From: a virus
Virus record (IMG/VR): IMGVR_UViG_3300023176_004004
Coordinates: 1 to 25,576 of that record
Reading direction: 5' to 3' (one strand)
DNA: 25,576 bases
Shown here piece by piece: positions 10,301 to 15,558 of this stretch (position 1 is its first letter; the number at the start of each line of letters is the position of its first letter). The position numbers were made by a program, and so were the translations under genes. Under the pieces are notes generated by a model. It ran no database searches, was not told the DNA's origin, and was given only the letters and a program-made list of their open reading frames with translations.

Positions 10301-11892
10301 AATTTTTCAGTTATTAGAGTTTGCACTGCTACGTTTTGTGTAAGTGCTATCATTTCGTCTCTTGCAACGTTGATACCAAATATTGTAGGTTCTAATTGAT
10401 CATTAAGAACTTTACCCGATCTTGCACGTAAATAACTTCTACCTGCTGCAATACTTTGGTAATTTGTACCTAAAACAATATCACCTATTACAGCATCAAT
10501 AATAAATCTTGTGTCTCTTTTACAAACTTCTTCATCGTAAAAGAACGGTGGTGTAATTTGTCTTGATTCTGTAATGTAATAAAATGTATTGTCGTTTAAG
10601 AATTGTGCAATACTACCAACCTGTGGTTTATCTCTCAAGCTACCTATTCTAATCAAACTATTTGTTGATAAGTTAATAGTTCCTTCTGCACGTATTTGCG
10701 GATCACCTCCTACAAATTGGACAGCAGGCACTCTTTCGTATCCTGATCCTTGATCAATTATTGTTACACCTGCAATGTTACCTGTAGTTGCATCTAATAC
10801 TGCGGTTGCTGTTGCTTGTGTACCACCTGCTCCAGTAGGAGCATCAATTACAACAGCAGGAGTGTTTACATATCCAACACCCGGACTTGTAACTGTAATA
10901 CTTGCAACACTTGAATAATAATCTTGAACTGGTCTTGCACTTGTATAACTTGTTGGATAATAACCATCTGCTACACAACCAAAATCGCCAAAGTCACTAA
11001 CAGAGTTTGAAATACTTAGATAACCACCTCTTGTAGTTTTGAATCCTGTTGTGCAGAAAACTGTAAAGCAACTAACAATCTGCGTATATCCAAAGTTTGT
11101 AATTTCAAAACCAGGTCCGCCTTGAGCAATTTGAGTAAATGCGTCAGCAACAAATGACTTAACTAAAGATGCAGGATTATATAAATCTCCATCAACTAGC
11201 ATACCGCCGCCGCCACCTTCTAAGTCTACTTGTTTTTCATAAGGAATAGCTGGATTGTCTTCGATCAATATTGGTCTGGCGCCTGGTGCTATACCTTCAA
11301 TTTGTACAGTTTCAAATGGCACAAATTCAGTACCATCATTTAACCAAGGACCGTTCATGTTTGTACAGTTTTGCACATATGGCGAAGTTGTACACAATGT
11401 TCCTGGTCTAATACTTGCACACCACGCTGGAGCTCTCAAAGCTCTAAATGTCATTTGATATAGATAACATCCGTTACCCATTAAAAAGAAATTTTGAGTT
11501 GGATTATTTGGAAAAACTCTTGTATTACGCAGTTCGCCTGTGCCAGATATTGTAACAAAATCGGGCATAGAAATTGGATTATCTTCATAGTAGTCACCAG
11601 GAGCAACCATAATTGTAGTTCCTGGTACGGCAACTGCTACTGCTGCTTTTATAGTGCGCTTTGCACCATCAGGGCCCATACTACGGCCATCGTTACTATC
11701 GTTACCGTCTTGATTCACATAAAGAACATCAGTTACTTCTGGACCGCTTATGTTTCCTGTAACTGTAACTGTAGCGTCAATAGCCAACTTTCCACTTGGT
11801 GGGTTTATTTCAACATCACCATTAGATTTAAGGATTACCGACTGATCGTTAATCTTTCTTTCGTGAATTTTTTGACCCTTAAAATATTCCAT
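4306..11892 (-). CDS. Giant fibre-like virion protein, 2528 aa
   Basis: ATG at 11892 lies 3 bases after the stop of the 110-aa gene, suggesting translational coupling; a weak GGAAG site precedes it. Order of regions: beta-helix (pectin-lyase-like) residues about 55-310 ('DGNDSNDGRS', 'VAPGDYYEDNP'); a glycine-rich 'GxGY...P.V' beta domain at 330-395; eight helical modules from about 450 to 1650; a 'YNALP' domain at 1701-1705; then a beta-repeat tail. That tail has three copies of a 'FNLLNTTATTINFGGAATT'-like unit (near 1849, 2101, 2410) and three 'TGALVVxGGVGI' units (near 1956, 2053, 2246). The C-terminus 'YGGTGVSTFTENGILYGD' (2467-2484) is typical of phage fibre tips. At about 5 times an average phage protein it is one of the largest genes expected in such a genome. 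Likely a tail or baseplate fibre or whisker; the receptor is unknown. Confidence 0.92.
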   Translation of the reverse strand: MEYFKGQKIHERKINDQSVILKSNGDVEINPPSGKLAIDATVTVTGNISGPEVTDVLYVNQDGNDSNDGRSMGPDGAKRTIKAAVAVAVPGTTIMVAPGDYYEDNPISMPDFVTISGTGELRNTRVFPNNPTQNFFLMGNGCYLYQMTFRALRAPAWCASIRPGTLCTTSPYVQNCTNMNGPWLNDGTEFVPFETVQIEGIAPGARPILIEDNPAIPYEKQVDLEGGGGGMLVDGDLYNPASLVKSFVADAFTQIAQGGPGFEITNFGYTQIVSCFTVFCTTGFKTTRGGYLSISNSVSDFGDFGCVADGYYPTSYTSARPVQDYYSSVASITVTSPGVGYVNTPAVVIDAPTGAGGTQATATAVLDATTGNIAGVTIIDQGSGYERVPAVQFVGGDPQIRAEGTINLSTNSLIRIGSLRDKPQVGSIAQFLNDNTFYYITESRQITPPFFYDEEVCKRDTRFIIDAVIGDIVLGTNYQSIAAGRSYLRARSGKVLNDQLEPTIFGINVARDEMIALTQNVAVQTLITEKFAIITNFLRNEDSSAAPDIVYNDLSTVDIGVRRAKDNIVANKDFIVEEITEYIRNQFTELSYNVPQFETDANNLLKATAYYCALGSNYHVVRDAQEYVVRDTQKSLYLAAWQDVQNRALQLTQVQADNTMLQTTNEAFNTYINIFDDGDSAGITIDYPDHTGVEANRRDAKNQIQANKAFLADEFIAYMKSEHPTLTDTWTSVDEDNFYADFEKIVDALTYDILYTGNSGVVREGFRYYARRKIDDYTAINRTRIADGFARMRAVIKSVVREQVVVQSPGATETQDFSNAAATSIEADALDSLLFNIEDMVAENTTSRLPLISYPTYDTETSVKQNAANDILNNSTSIISATNSYLLQTFPNQTFDRTKCERDVGLIIDAVYRDAQLGTNHNSLTAGQAYYRANTAYFTEQQKPATIMALRKAKELSVAAVELDSFIKDQVEARWEDVLQVIEYDEIPSEGRVFESPGPASQDLIDAVEQVINNREFLTKEVTAYINNVYDNGSGTLFVYDDDKCSRDTGLIIDAVSADVAFGTNYNAVTAGLSYQRAGSSYVQSDQSTQTVGAITYLKGRASNIMTADATAVLRSDAAFDEIIDIIQNGVVSTDTAADALTFPIPTGAAATITAARDRLQNNRDFLAADVGAYIVNNYPSLTFNQTKCERDVRYVVDALTYDIVYGGNTATRKAASAYFENAVTQVSGQQVETAAGFNHLQSLIEDILLGNAITAQTGNAETQDTSGSNSSATEVSDLESLVQIVEDCIEYGTDTLPAISSPSTAWVDAGVLAARQDFVDLKSTLQTDTISYINTTYNGFSYNQEKCERDTRYIIDALCHDLLYTGNIAILIATRAYFLGSTQYLPTEQAAITGAAYAHLADVVADVIQGVAVTPSTGNGESQSLNGNYGTLTEANSAENLLQIIEDAVTNQTLSGTPGEIQPNFSWLNTVQQNAAAQLLAAKATIQGQVTDFIFDSIVDFDYKVDVCERDTKYIIDAVVYDLMYGGNKQTRRAGLAYYNNAVIEGQESITELTYRYLGDILKEIAQNNPITKSPGNSLTQDVSIPDGTLAAGQTVELLIDRIAQSIEEGYTTGWSEVNHDYSLGNSTYNIEREMILRNTENIVDEAIKQINATYGGTYDIIISPGLITIQNDTLGQLYNVSTISTSGHAFEYVGAGITYNALPFFGGSPIATQEIIEVGQGKVFAGGTVDQIGNFRVGNFFAVNALTGAITLNANEIDLQGLTSVGPFIRDGIPVGVELKEVSNNPNLTASNGLVDINTAPTQSAVTTYVENRYLNKLTGGTVTGNLILDGNLDVDGDVLSTNVDSFNLLNTTAETINFGGEATVINVGSATGLVTINPDLLVEGTLTVNGNITFTGDVELTIPQESLQAYSISVGTEDYVSINTREGEEKFTFGEQPKVEIQNDSGSTSPTTGALVVDGGVGIGEDLYVQLSLNVNGDTRLGSDRAEDTIDINGITDIDLPDDTVDAFRLHENIEDYISINTTDGAEKVEIGQIANLVLLNSDAATDNSTGALQVTGGISSLVNIHAGQDVVADRDLIADRDVEVNGTNIITDETGTFNVFNTNATTINAFGAATTINMGAATGTMTINVEDVIIDSTSALQIPVGTTLERPTEVQGQIRYNTTDSTFEGYDGTAWGSLGGVKDVDQDTYISPEDSPGTDNDQLKFFTNDAQRFIIENAASSFDSTVLTVTLNATTTSTDYQTGALVVAGGVGIAENLHVQGFISGNNDGNLQLTDLQTDAIIIPADTIELQNTAKIFNNAAAGDATNIIYPITLAHHNDGGSPGAGGGTGLKFEFETGNSNFENIGVIDVVATDVTSGQEDFDMVFRTMISGAADVEKLRLSETVSTFTTDVAINNDTLSTDQTTFNLLNTTATTVNFGGAATTIAIGASGGLTTFDQSVTVNEDLTVDGTLVLTNNDLEVQYGGTGVSTFTENGILYGDTANPVQVTDAAGTSDASTSFQLLTVTSDVDATPVWTDTIDGGSF
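4513..6435 (-). repeat. Beta-repeat fibre shaft and tip in the 2528-aa protein
   Basis: Residues about 1820-2460 contain interleaved short repeats: three 'FNxxNTxAxTxNxFGxAxTIxxG' units, three 'TGALxVxGGxxI' units, and two 'DYxSINTxxGxEKxxxG' units (near 1921 and 2019). 'GNLxVxGxL' beta strands lie between them. This composition is typical of trimeric phage fibre shafts; the trimer state is an inference. Confidence 0.75.
6943..10545 (-). repeat. Eight helical 'CxRD...IIDA' modules in the 2528-aa protein
   Basis: Module cores align at residues 457, 597, 738, 900, 1045, 1189, 1348 and 1509. Six keep the consensus C-x-R-D-x3-(I/V)-(I/V)-D-A. Module 597 is degenerate and 738 has lost the Cys and the RD. 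Spacings are 140, 141, 162, 145, 144, 159 and 161 residues. Modules with core (L/F)G(T/S)N are followed by the short spacing; modules with Y(G/T)GN are followed by the long one, which holds an extra 'SPGxxxTQD'-type segment plus a helix. Mostly alpha-helical, unlike the beta-rich ends. Function unknown. Confidence 0.85.
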
Positions 11893-11895
11893 GTT

Positions 11896-12228
11896 TTAAA
11901 CTTCCAAATAACTTAATGTAACACTTAAATTGGTAGGTGCAGCACCTACCATAATTATCCTATCACCTTCTTCTAATACCAGTCTTTCGACATTAAACGT
12001 AAATGTTTCTGCCGAAGGCACTGACAAATCATTTAGCACTTGATTGTCGTCACCTTTTGCATCACCGTCTACAACAACATGCATGTCAAAGCTAGTATCG
12101 CCTATTCCTGATCCATCATCAACTGCCGTATTGCATACTAGAATAGTGGTAATAGCATACTTTTTTCCAGACGGAACAGTTAATATGGTAGTATCTGTAG
12201 CGTTTATGGTTGAGTTTACTATTGCCAT
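11896..12228 (-). CDS. Small virion-associated protein, 110 aa, beta-rich
   Basis: ATG at 12228 is preceded by an AAGGAAAG ribosome site. The sequence alternates short beta-strand patterns ('TTILTVPSGKKYAITTILVCN', 'FTFNVERLVLEEGDRIIMVG', 'NLSVTLSYLEV') with acidic turns, and has no signal peptide or membrane segment. This resembles small beta-sandwich phage structural or decoration proteins, but I do not recognise the exact family. It lies 9 bases after the 358-aa gene and 3 bases before the giant fibre gene, so it probably belongs to the same late operon and may be a fibre cap, linker or decoration subunit (inference). Confidence 0.8.
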   Translation of the reverse strand: MAIVNSTINATDTTILTVPSGKKYAITTILVCNTAVDDGSGIGDTSFDMHVVVDGDAKGDDNQVLNDLSVPSAETFTFNVERLVLEEGDRIIMVGAAPTNLSVTLSYLEV

Positions 12229-12237
12229 CTTCTTTCC

Positions 12238-13314
12238 TTAAAATATAATACTAAAAAGCAGAGCTTTATTTCTGCTTATAAGTTCGTCTTGCGTTCCTAA
12301 AGCGTTTCTAAAAAACACACCAGTGCCGCCGTCTCCTTCTGCTTTACCGTAAAGCAACACACCTTCACTAGGATCAGCAGTAGGATCAGTTTGTTCTGTT
12401 AGTTGTGCAACACTATCGACTTGCACAACTCCAGTGCCGCTACCTCTAATAATAACATCGCCGATTAAATCAAGATTGGTAATTATGTTATCATTTAATC
12501 TGATATTTCCTATTTCTACTCTATCATCATAAAATATAGCCGCTTCTGTACTATCAACAGTAATTACTGCTCTACTGTCTTCTAATGGTTCTATTTCTTG
12601 ATCAAAAATTCTAACACTAGTGTTTGTAGTCAAATCATTATATGTAATTCTATCTTGATAGTTGTATTTGTGATAATCTCTTACATAATCAGTTAAAGTT
12701 TTTGCAGTAATTAAAGCATCTAAATCATAAGGTGTTCCAAGTTTATCCGGGTTACTAGCTATGTTTTGTATTTCACCAGCAACGTATGGAAATACTTGTT
12801 GATGATAATCAGCAGTACCTCTAACACTAACTATTCCTGTGCCTTCTGCTAAAAATATTAAATCGTTGTTGCCATTAGTTTTTATACCACTAGCATACAA
12901 AGTTTTAAGTTTATTTTGAGAATCTTTAAATATAAATGCGCCTGCATCTACATCAGGAAATGTAGCTAAATCTAATCCTGAATCACTTGGAACTATGTTT
13001 TTTAATTCTTCATCAAAGAGTATGCTTGCGTTAAAACCTCCAGAAGCTTCGCCTCTGTCGATAATTAAACCAGCTTGACGTGCGCCATCTGCTTCACTAA
13101 CACCTGGACCTACTTCACCGTCGTTTAGTGTGATTGTTCTATCTCTAACAACAACTTCGTTAACTTCGGTCTGAGTAATATTACCTGTAACATTCAAGCT
13201 ACCTGTAATGTTTACTTCTCCTAAATCTGCACCAGTGTCGATTGTAAACGTGGCGTTATCATTTAACTTAATCTTATAGGAATCGAGATCAAGTATTTCA
13301 ACTCTTTGAGCCAT
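12238..13314 (-). CDS. Fibre-like virion structural protein, 358 aa
   Basis: ATG at 13314 follows an AAGGAG site. Residues 34-46 ('NITGSLNVTGNIT') and 54-90 ('VVVRDRTITLNDGE...GLIIDRG') are patterns found repeatedly in marine T4-like phage fibre proteins. The middle part is beta-rich and low in Cys. The C-terminus 'GVFFRNALGTQDELISRNK...' resembles the end segment of this class of structural proteins. It is probably a short tail or baseplate fibre or an adaptor for the giant fibre-like proteins encoded next to it. The family call is by pattern recognition; the precise position in the virion is unknown. Confidence 0.8.
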   Translation of the reverse strand: MAQRVEILDLDSYKIKLNDNATFTIDTGADLGEVNITGSLNVTGNITQTEVNEVVVRDRTITLNDGEVGPGVSEADGARQAGLIIDRGEASGGFNASILFDEELKNIVPSDSGLDLATFPDVDAGAFIFKDSQNKLKTLYASGIKTNGNNDLIFLAEGTGIVSVRGTADYHQQVFPYVAGEIQNIASNPDKLGTPYDLDALITAKTLTDYVRDYHKYNYQDRITYNDLTTNTSVRIFDQEIEPLEDSRAVITVDSTEAAIFYDDRVEIGNIRLNDNIITNLDLIGDVIIRGSGTGVVQVDSVAQLTEQTDPTADPSEGVLLYGKAEGDGGTGVFFRNALGTQDELISRNKALLFSIIF

Positions 13315-13325
13315 TATCTAACTCC

Positions 13326-13688
13326 TTAGATTGCAGTCAAACGTAGTAATGATTCGGTTGAGTCGTCCTCAGCTGTCCATGTATAACGATTTCCGTTATA
13401 ATCTACTGCTGTTCTGTTGAATAACTTTTTAATTGCAATAGCGCCGCCGCCATCTCCAATACCTATGATTTGGCATTCTAAATTTGCGTTTGGTTCTGAA
13501 CCATCTGATGTTAATCTGCAAATTCTTGTAATTGTATCACCATCGTTTGAGCAGTTAAATTTATTTGTACCACGTTGTGATAAAATGTAACCTTCGATTA
13601 AATTTGAACCATCGTGGAATCTAATTGGAATATTAGCTGCTGCTCCACCTGTTGCTCCAAAGTATCTTTTATTTACTGGACGTCCCAT
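13326..13688 (-). CDS. Small conserved virion protein of marine T4-like phages, 120 aa
   Basis: ATG at 13688 follows a clear AAGGAG site. The N-terminus 'MGRPVNKRYFG' and a Gly/Asn-rich beta pattern throughout match, as far as I recall, small hypothetical structural proteins that sit beside fibre genes in marine T4-like phages. There is no signal peptide. Two Cys pairs are loosely spaced ('CSNDGDTITRIC', 'LECQIIG'). It is the first gene of the fibre operon and directly follows the late promoter motif at 13773-13781 and a structured leader. Function is not known; a decoration or fibre-associated role is a guess from context. Confidence 0.8.
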   Translation of the reverse strand: MGRPVNKRYFGATGGAAANIPIRFHDGSNLIEGYILSQRGTNKFNCSNDGDTITRICRLTSDGSEPNANLECQIIGIGDGGGAIAIKKLFNRTAVDYNGNRYTWTAEDDSTESLLRLTAI

Positions 13689-13718
13689 TGTTTTTCTCCT
13701 TATGTTGACGTTCTAGGT

Positions 13719-13755
13719 CTACGCAGTGGGTACTGCATAAGTCCTCATCGTGAGG
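13719..13755 (-). promoter_or_regulatory. Structured mRNA leader with two hairpins and a possible 9-aa leader peptide
   Basis: Two hairpins stand in the leader of the fibre operon: CCTCA-CGA-TGAGG (13743-13755) and an 8-bp stem with one G-U pair and a 4-base loop (13720-13739). A mini-ORF, MRTYAVPTA (13748 down to 13719), starts inside the first hairpin and ends at the base of the second. A GAGGAG site lies 9 bases before its ATG. Whether the peptide is made is unknown. Confidence 0.35.
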
Positions 13756-13772
13756 CTCTCCTCTTGACATAA

Positions 13773-13781
13773 GTATTTATC
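13773..13781 (-). promoter_or_regulatory. T4-type late promoter motif GATAAATAC
   Basis: GATAAATAC on the minus strand, the same octamer core as the motif at 4274-4282. It lies about 85 bases before the 120-aa gene and between the upstream ncRNA terminator and the fibre operon, where a new promoter is needed. Called from motif and position. Confidence 0.55.
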
Positions 13782-13811
13782 TTTTTAGTAAAAATGGGTT
13801 ATAATGACCAT

Positions 13812-13841
13812 AAAAAAAGGCCTGCAATTATGTTGCAGACC
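13812..13841 (-). terminator. Strong intrinsic terminator of the ncRNA unit
   Basis: On the minus strand: stem GGTCTGCAA / TTGCAGGCC (9 bp with one U-G pair), loop CATAA, then seven T. It is a textbook Rho-independent terminator. It ends transcription from the sigma70-like promoter at 14067-14094 and insulates the late promoter downstream. Confidence 0.85.
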
Positions 13842-14060
13842 TTTCTCTATAATATTGATAGGTTGGACTAAGGATTACCAACAATCGCCTTTGTAGATCC
13901 TGTCTAATAAAGCGAAGCCTAGCATCGGATAGTTATTTCCAAAATACGCATCTTCATGTCTCCATGCTCATGCGCTGCCACTACAGCTACTAGCCAAGTT
14001 ACTGCCTCTACTAAGCAGCGTTTCCTTGCACTATCTAACTTGGACCGTCGTCTTCGTTAT
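13812..14060 (-). ncRNA. Putative structured non-coding RNA, about 250 nt
   Basis: No ORF of useful length exists here, but the stretch is bracketed by a sigma70-like promoter and a strong terminator. Helices visible on the minus strand: CCAAGTTA/TAACTTGG (14036-14043 with 13994-14001); inside it CTGCTT/AGGCAG; GCTG/CAGC (13974-13987); CGCAT/ATGCG enclosing CATG/CATG with a GAGA tetraloop (13947-13974); TATTT/AAATA (13934-13946); TCGCTTT/AAAGGCGA with one bulge; GTTGG/CCAAC (13862-13882). GATAGT (14030-14035), inside the first helix, is complementary to ACTATC (13928-13933) outside it, which would form a pseudoknot. I do not match it to tRNA, tmRNA, 6S, RNase P or a ribozyme. It could instead be a cis leader with an attenuator; the new promoter after the terminator favours a separate RNA. 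Confidence 0.6.
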
Positions 14061-14066
14061 GTACTT

Positions 14067-14094
14067 AATATAGCATATACAAAATAAAAGTCAA
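14067..14094 (-). promoter_or_regulatory. Sigma70-type promoter for the ncRNA
   Basis: On the minus strand, -35 TTGACT (14089-14094), 16-base spacer, -10 TATATT (14067-14072). Predicted start near 14060. The -35 box overlaps the TGA stop of the cold-shock-like gene. It differs from the TAAATA-type late motifs elsewhere in the window, so this unit may be read by unmodified host polymerase. Confidence 0.6.
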
Positions 14095-14291
14095 CCTATT
14101 TTTGTAATTTCTTCTGCATATCTTCTACCTTTTTTTTCAATATATGTGTATTCAACTCTGTCACCTTCGTTAAATTCATAATTTATTGTTTCAAAGTAAA
14201 CATCTTGACGTAATGTTTTCCATTGGTCAGGTAGTATTGTTCCATACTTTTTTCTTTTACTAAACTTTATAATTGTGCCAGTGTGTTCCAT
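14091..14291 (-). CDS. Cold-shock-domain-like small protein, 66 aa
   Basis: ATG at 14291 is preceded by GGAG 6 bases upstream. Length and layout match a single cold-shock domain: 'GTIIKFSKRKKYGTILPD' (residues 5-22) at the RNP1 position, 'DVYFETI' (30-36) at RNP2, then 'FNEGDRVEYTYIEKKGRRYAEEI'. In CspA-type proteins these strands bind single-stranded RNA or DNA. Here the RNP1 aromatics are reduced (KYGTI in place of the usual GFGFI), so nucleic-acid binding is probable but not certain. It lies downstream of the gp23 terminator and just upstream of the putative ncRNA. It probably depends on read-through from gp23, since I see no clear promoter. An RNA chaperone role is inferred. Confidence 0.7.
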   Translation of the reverse strand: MEHTGTIIKFSKRKKYGTILPDQWKTLRQDVYFETINYEFNEGDRVEYTYIEKKGRRYAEEITKIG

Positions 14292-14317
14292 ATCAACTCC
14301 AATACAATATACTTATC

Positions 14318-14353
14318 AAAAAAATAGGCCCCGTAGGGCCTATCTTGTTTTTT
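14318..14353 (-). terminator. Strong bidirectional-looking terminator after gp23
   Basis: Perfect 8-bp stem ATAGGCCC / GGGCCTAT with a TACG loop on the minus strand (the very stable UNCG class closed by C-G), then T7 (14318-14324). A matching T-run on the other side (14347-14353) could serve the plus strand. It ends the head-gene operon. Confidence 0.9.
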
Positions 14354-14366
14354 TATAATGTTTGCC

Positions 14367-15539
14367 TTAGCTGAATGATACGTTTGAAACGCTTACACGA
14401 GCTAGGTAATCAGCAGCATTGCCAAGTGACGATGCTGTGTTGTTTAGCTCAACATAACCGTAACGTGTCATGAAGCTTACTACTGGCTCGAATGATGTTG
14501 GATCTAGTACAACACCTGAGCTCATTAGTGGGATGTATGGGCAGTAGAACGCTGCTGCGTCTGATTCTGAAGAACCTTTGTAACCAATTAGTACATCTTT
14601 GCTGTCTGATGCATATGTGTTTACATATACTTTCATTGCGTTGTTCAATGTACCAACCATTTTTGTGTTTGTTGGTGCTTCAAATGTGCCTTCTGTTGTA
14701 CGTGCAAACGCTGAAGTTGTTGCAGATTGTAGTACTGTTAGTGTGTGTGGTGACACAACTGCCCAGTTACCTGCGCCTCTGCGTGTACGCTGTGCGATTT
14801 TGTTTGATGCACGGTTGATCATAACTGCTAGAGCAGCATGTTCGTCACCAACAAATGTCGCTGTACCTGAAACAGCAGCTTGGTCAAACTGTACGTCTGA
14901 TTCCGCTGAACCTGCTAGGCTATATAGTGACTCAAGAACTTCTTGGTCGATTTCAGCAGTAATCTCTTGTGCTAGTGCAGCCATGATTTCTGCTTCTACG
15001 TCGATACCATGCTGTGACTGAGCGTCCTGAGCTGCTTCAAATGTCCAGCGAGCTGACAATTTACGTGTCTTCGCTTCGACAGTTTGCTTCAAGATCTGGA
15101 TGCTTAGACGGTTACCTGCGGTACCTTCCATAGCTGAAGTTGAGTTTGCTTTACCTCCATCTGAACCAGCTTCGTCACCTGAGTAACCGATAGCTAGTTT
15201 AAATGGGCTTAGTGCCTCTTCGCCTGCTGTTGCGTCATCAGCTGTGTCTGTATAACGAACGCGAAGTGTGTGAATCTGGCCAACTGGACCAGTCATTGGT
15301 TGTACACCAACAATCTCGTTTGCGATGACAGTTGGCATCACACGTCTGATTACTGGAAGAATAACACGGTTAAGTGTTGCGATATTACCGGCAGATGTAG
15401 CACCAGCAGTTGCAGTCTCCATCAAATACTTGCGAGTATTTTCAAGTGTTGAAGCCATTACTGCTTTCTTTGTGCCTTGTAGGCCTTCAAGAAGTGCTGT
15501 TTTAGTATCGTGCCAGCGACTTTCTAATAGTTCTGACAT
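14367..15539 (-). CDS. gp23: Major capsid protein gp23, 390 aa
   Basis: Forms the hexameric shell of the head (HK97 fold in the T4 family). Recognisable stretches are 'GNIATLNRVILPVIRRVMPTVIANEIVGVQPMTGPVGQIHTLRVRY' (about residues 51-96), 'TFEAAQDAQSQHGIDVEAEIMAALAQEI', 'RTRRGAGNWAVVSP' and 'CPYIPLMSSGVVLDPTSF'. ATG at 15539 follows AAGGAG. It is shorter than T4 gp23 (521 aa), which suggests a reduced insertion domain. A likely gp21 cleavage site (L/I-x-E) is L39-M40-E41, which would remove about 41 residues in the prohead. It follows gp22 as in T4 and is closed by a strong terminator, fitting high expression. Confidence 0.97.
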   Translation of the reverse strand: MSELLESRWHDTKTALLEGLQGTKKAVMASTLENTRKYLMETATAGATSAGNIATLNRVILPVIRRVMPTVIANEIVGVQPMTGPVGQIHTLRVRYTDTADDATAGEEALSPFKLAIGYSGDEAGSDGGKANSTSAMEGTAGNRLSIQILKQTVEAKTRKLSARWTFEAAQDAQSQHGIDVEAEIMAALAQEITAEIDQEVLESLYSLAGSAESDVQFDQAAVSGTATFVGDEHAALAVMINRASNKIAQRTRRGAGNWAVVSPHTLTVLQSATTSAFARTTEGTFEAPTNTKMVGTLNNAMKVYVNTYASDSKDVLIGYKGSSESDAAAFYCPYIPLMSSGVVLDPTSFEPVVSFMTRYGYVELNNTASSLGNAADYLARVSVSNVSFS

Positions 15540-15550
15540 TGGTTTCTCCT

Positions 15551-15558
15551 TATTTATA
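15551..15558 (-). promoter_or_regulatory. TATAAATA late-promoter octamer before gp23
   Basis: An exact T4 late consensus TATAAATA on the minus strand. It includes the TAA stop of gp22 and abuts the AAGGAG of gp23. A transcript starting about 6 bases downstream would lose most of that ribosome site, so this may be a chance product of stop codon plus Shine-Dalgarno sequence. Confidence 0.3.

Noticed and set aside
4679-11916. Rightward ORFs up to 197 codons opposite the 2528-aa gene
   Set aside because: Antisense shadows of a repetitive coding region; no ribosome sites or family motifs.
13924-13962. Mini-ORF MKMRILEITIRC within the ncRNA
   Set aside because: Its start lies inside a strong hairpin and the peptide is very short; a chance frame is more likely.
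13846-14060. tRNA, tmRNA, self-splicing intron or hammerhead ribozyme in the gene-free stretch
   Set aside because: No cloverleaf, CCA end, tmRNA tag, group I core or CUGANGA/GAAA motifs could be found; the helices fit none of these.
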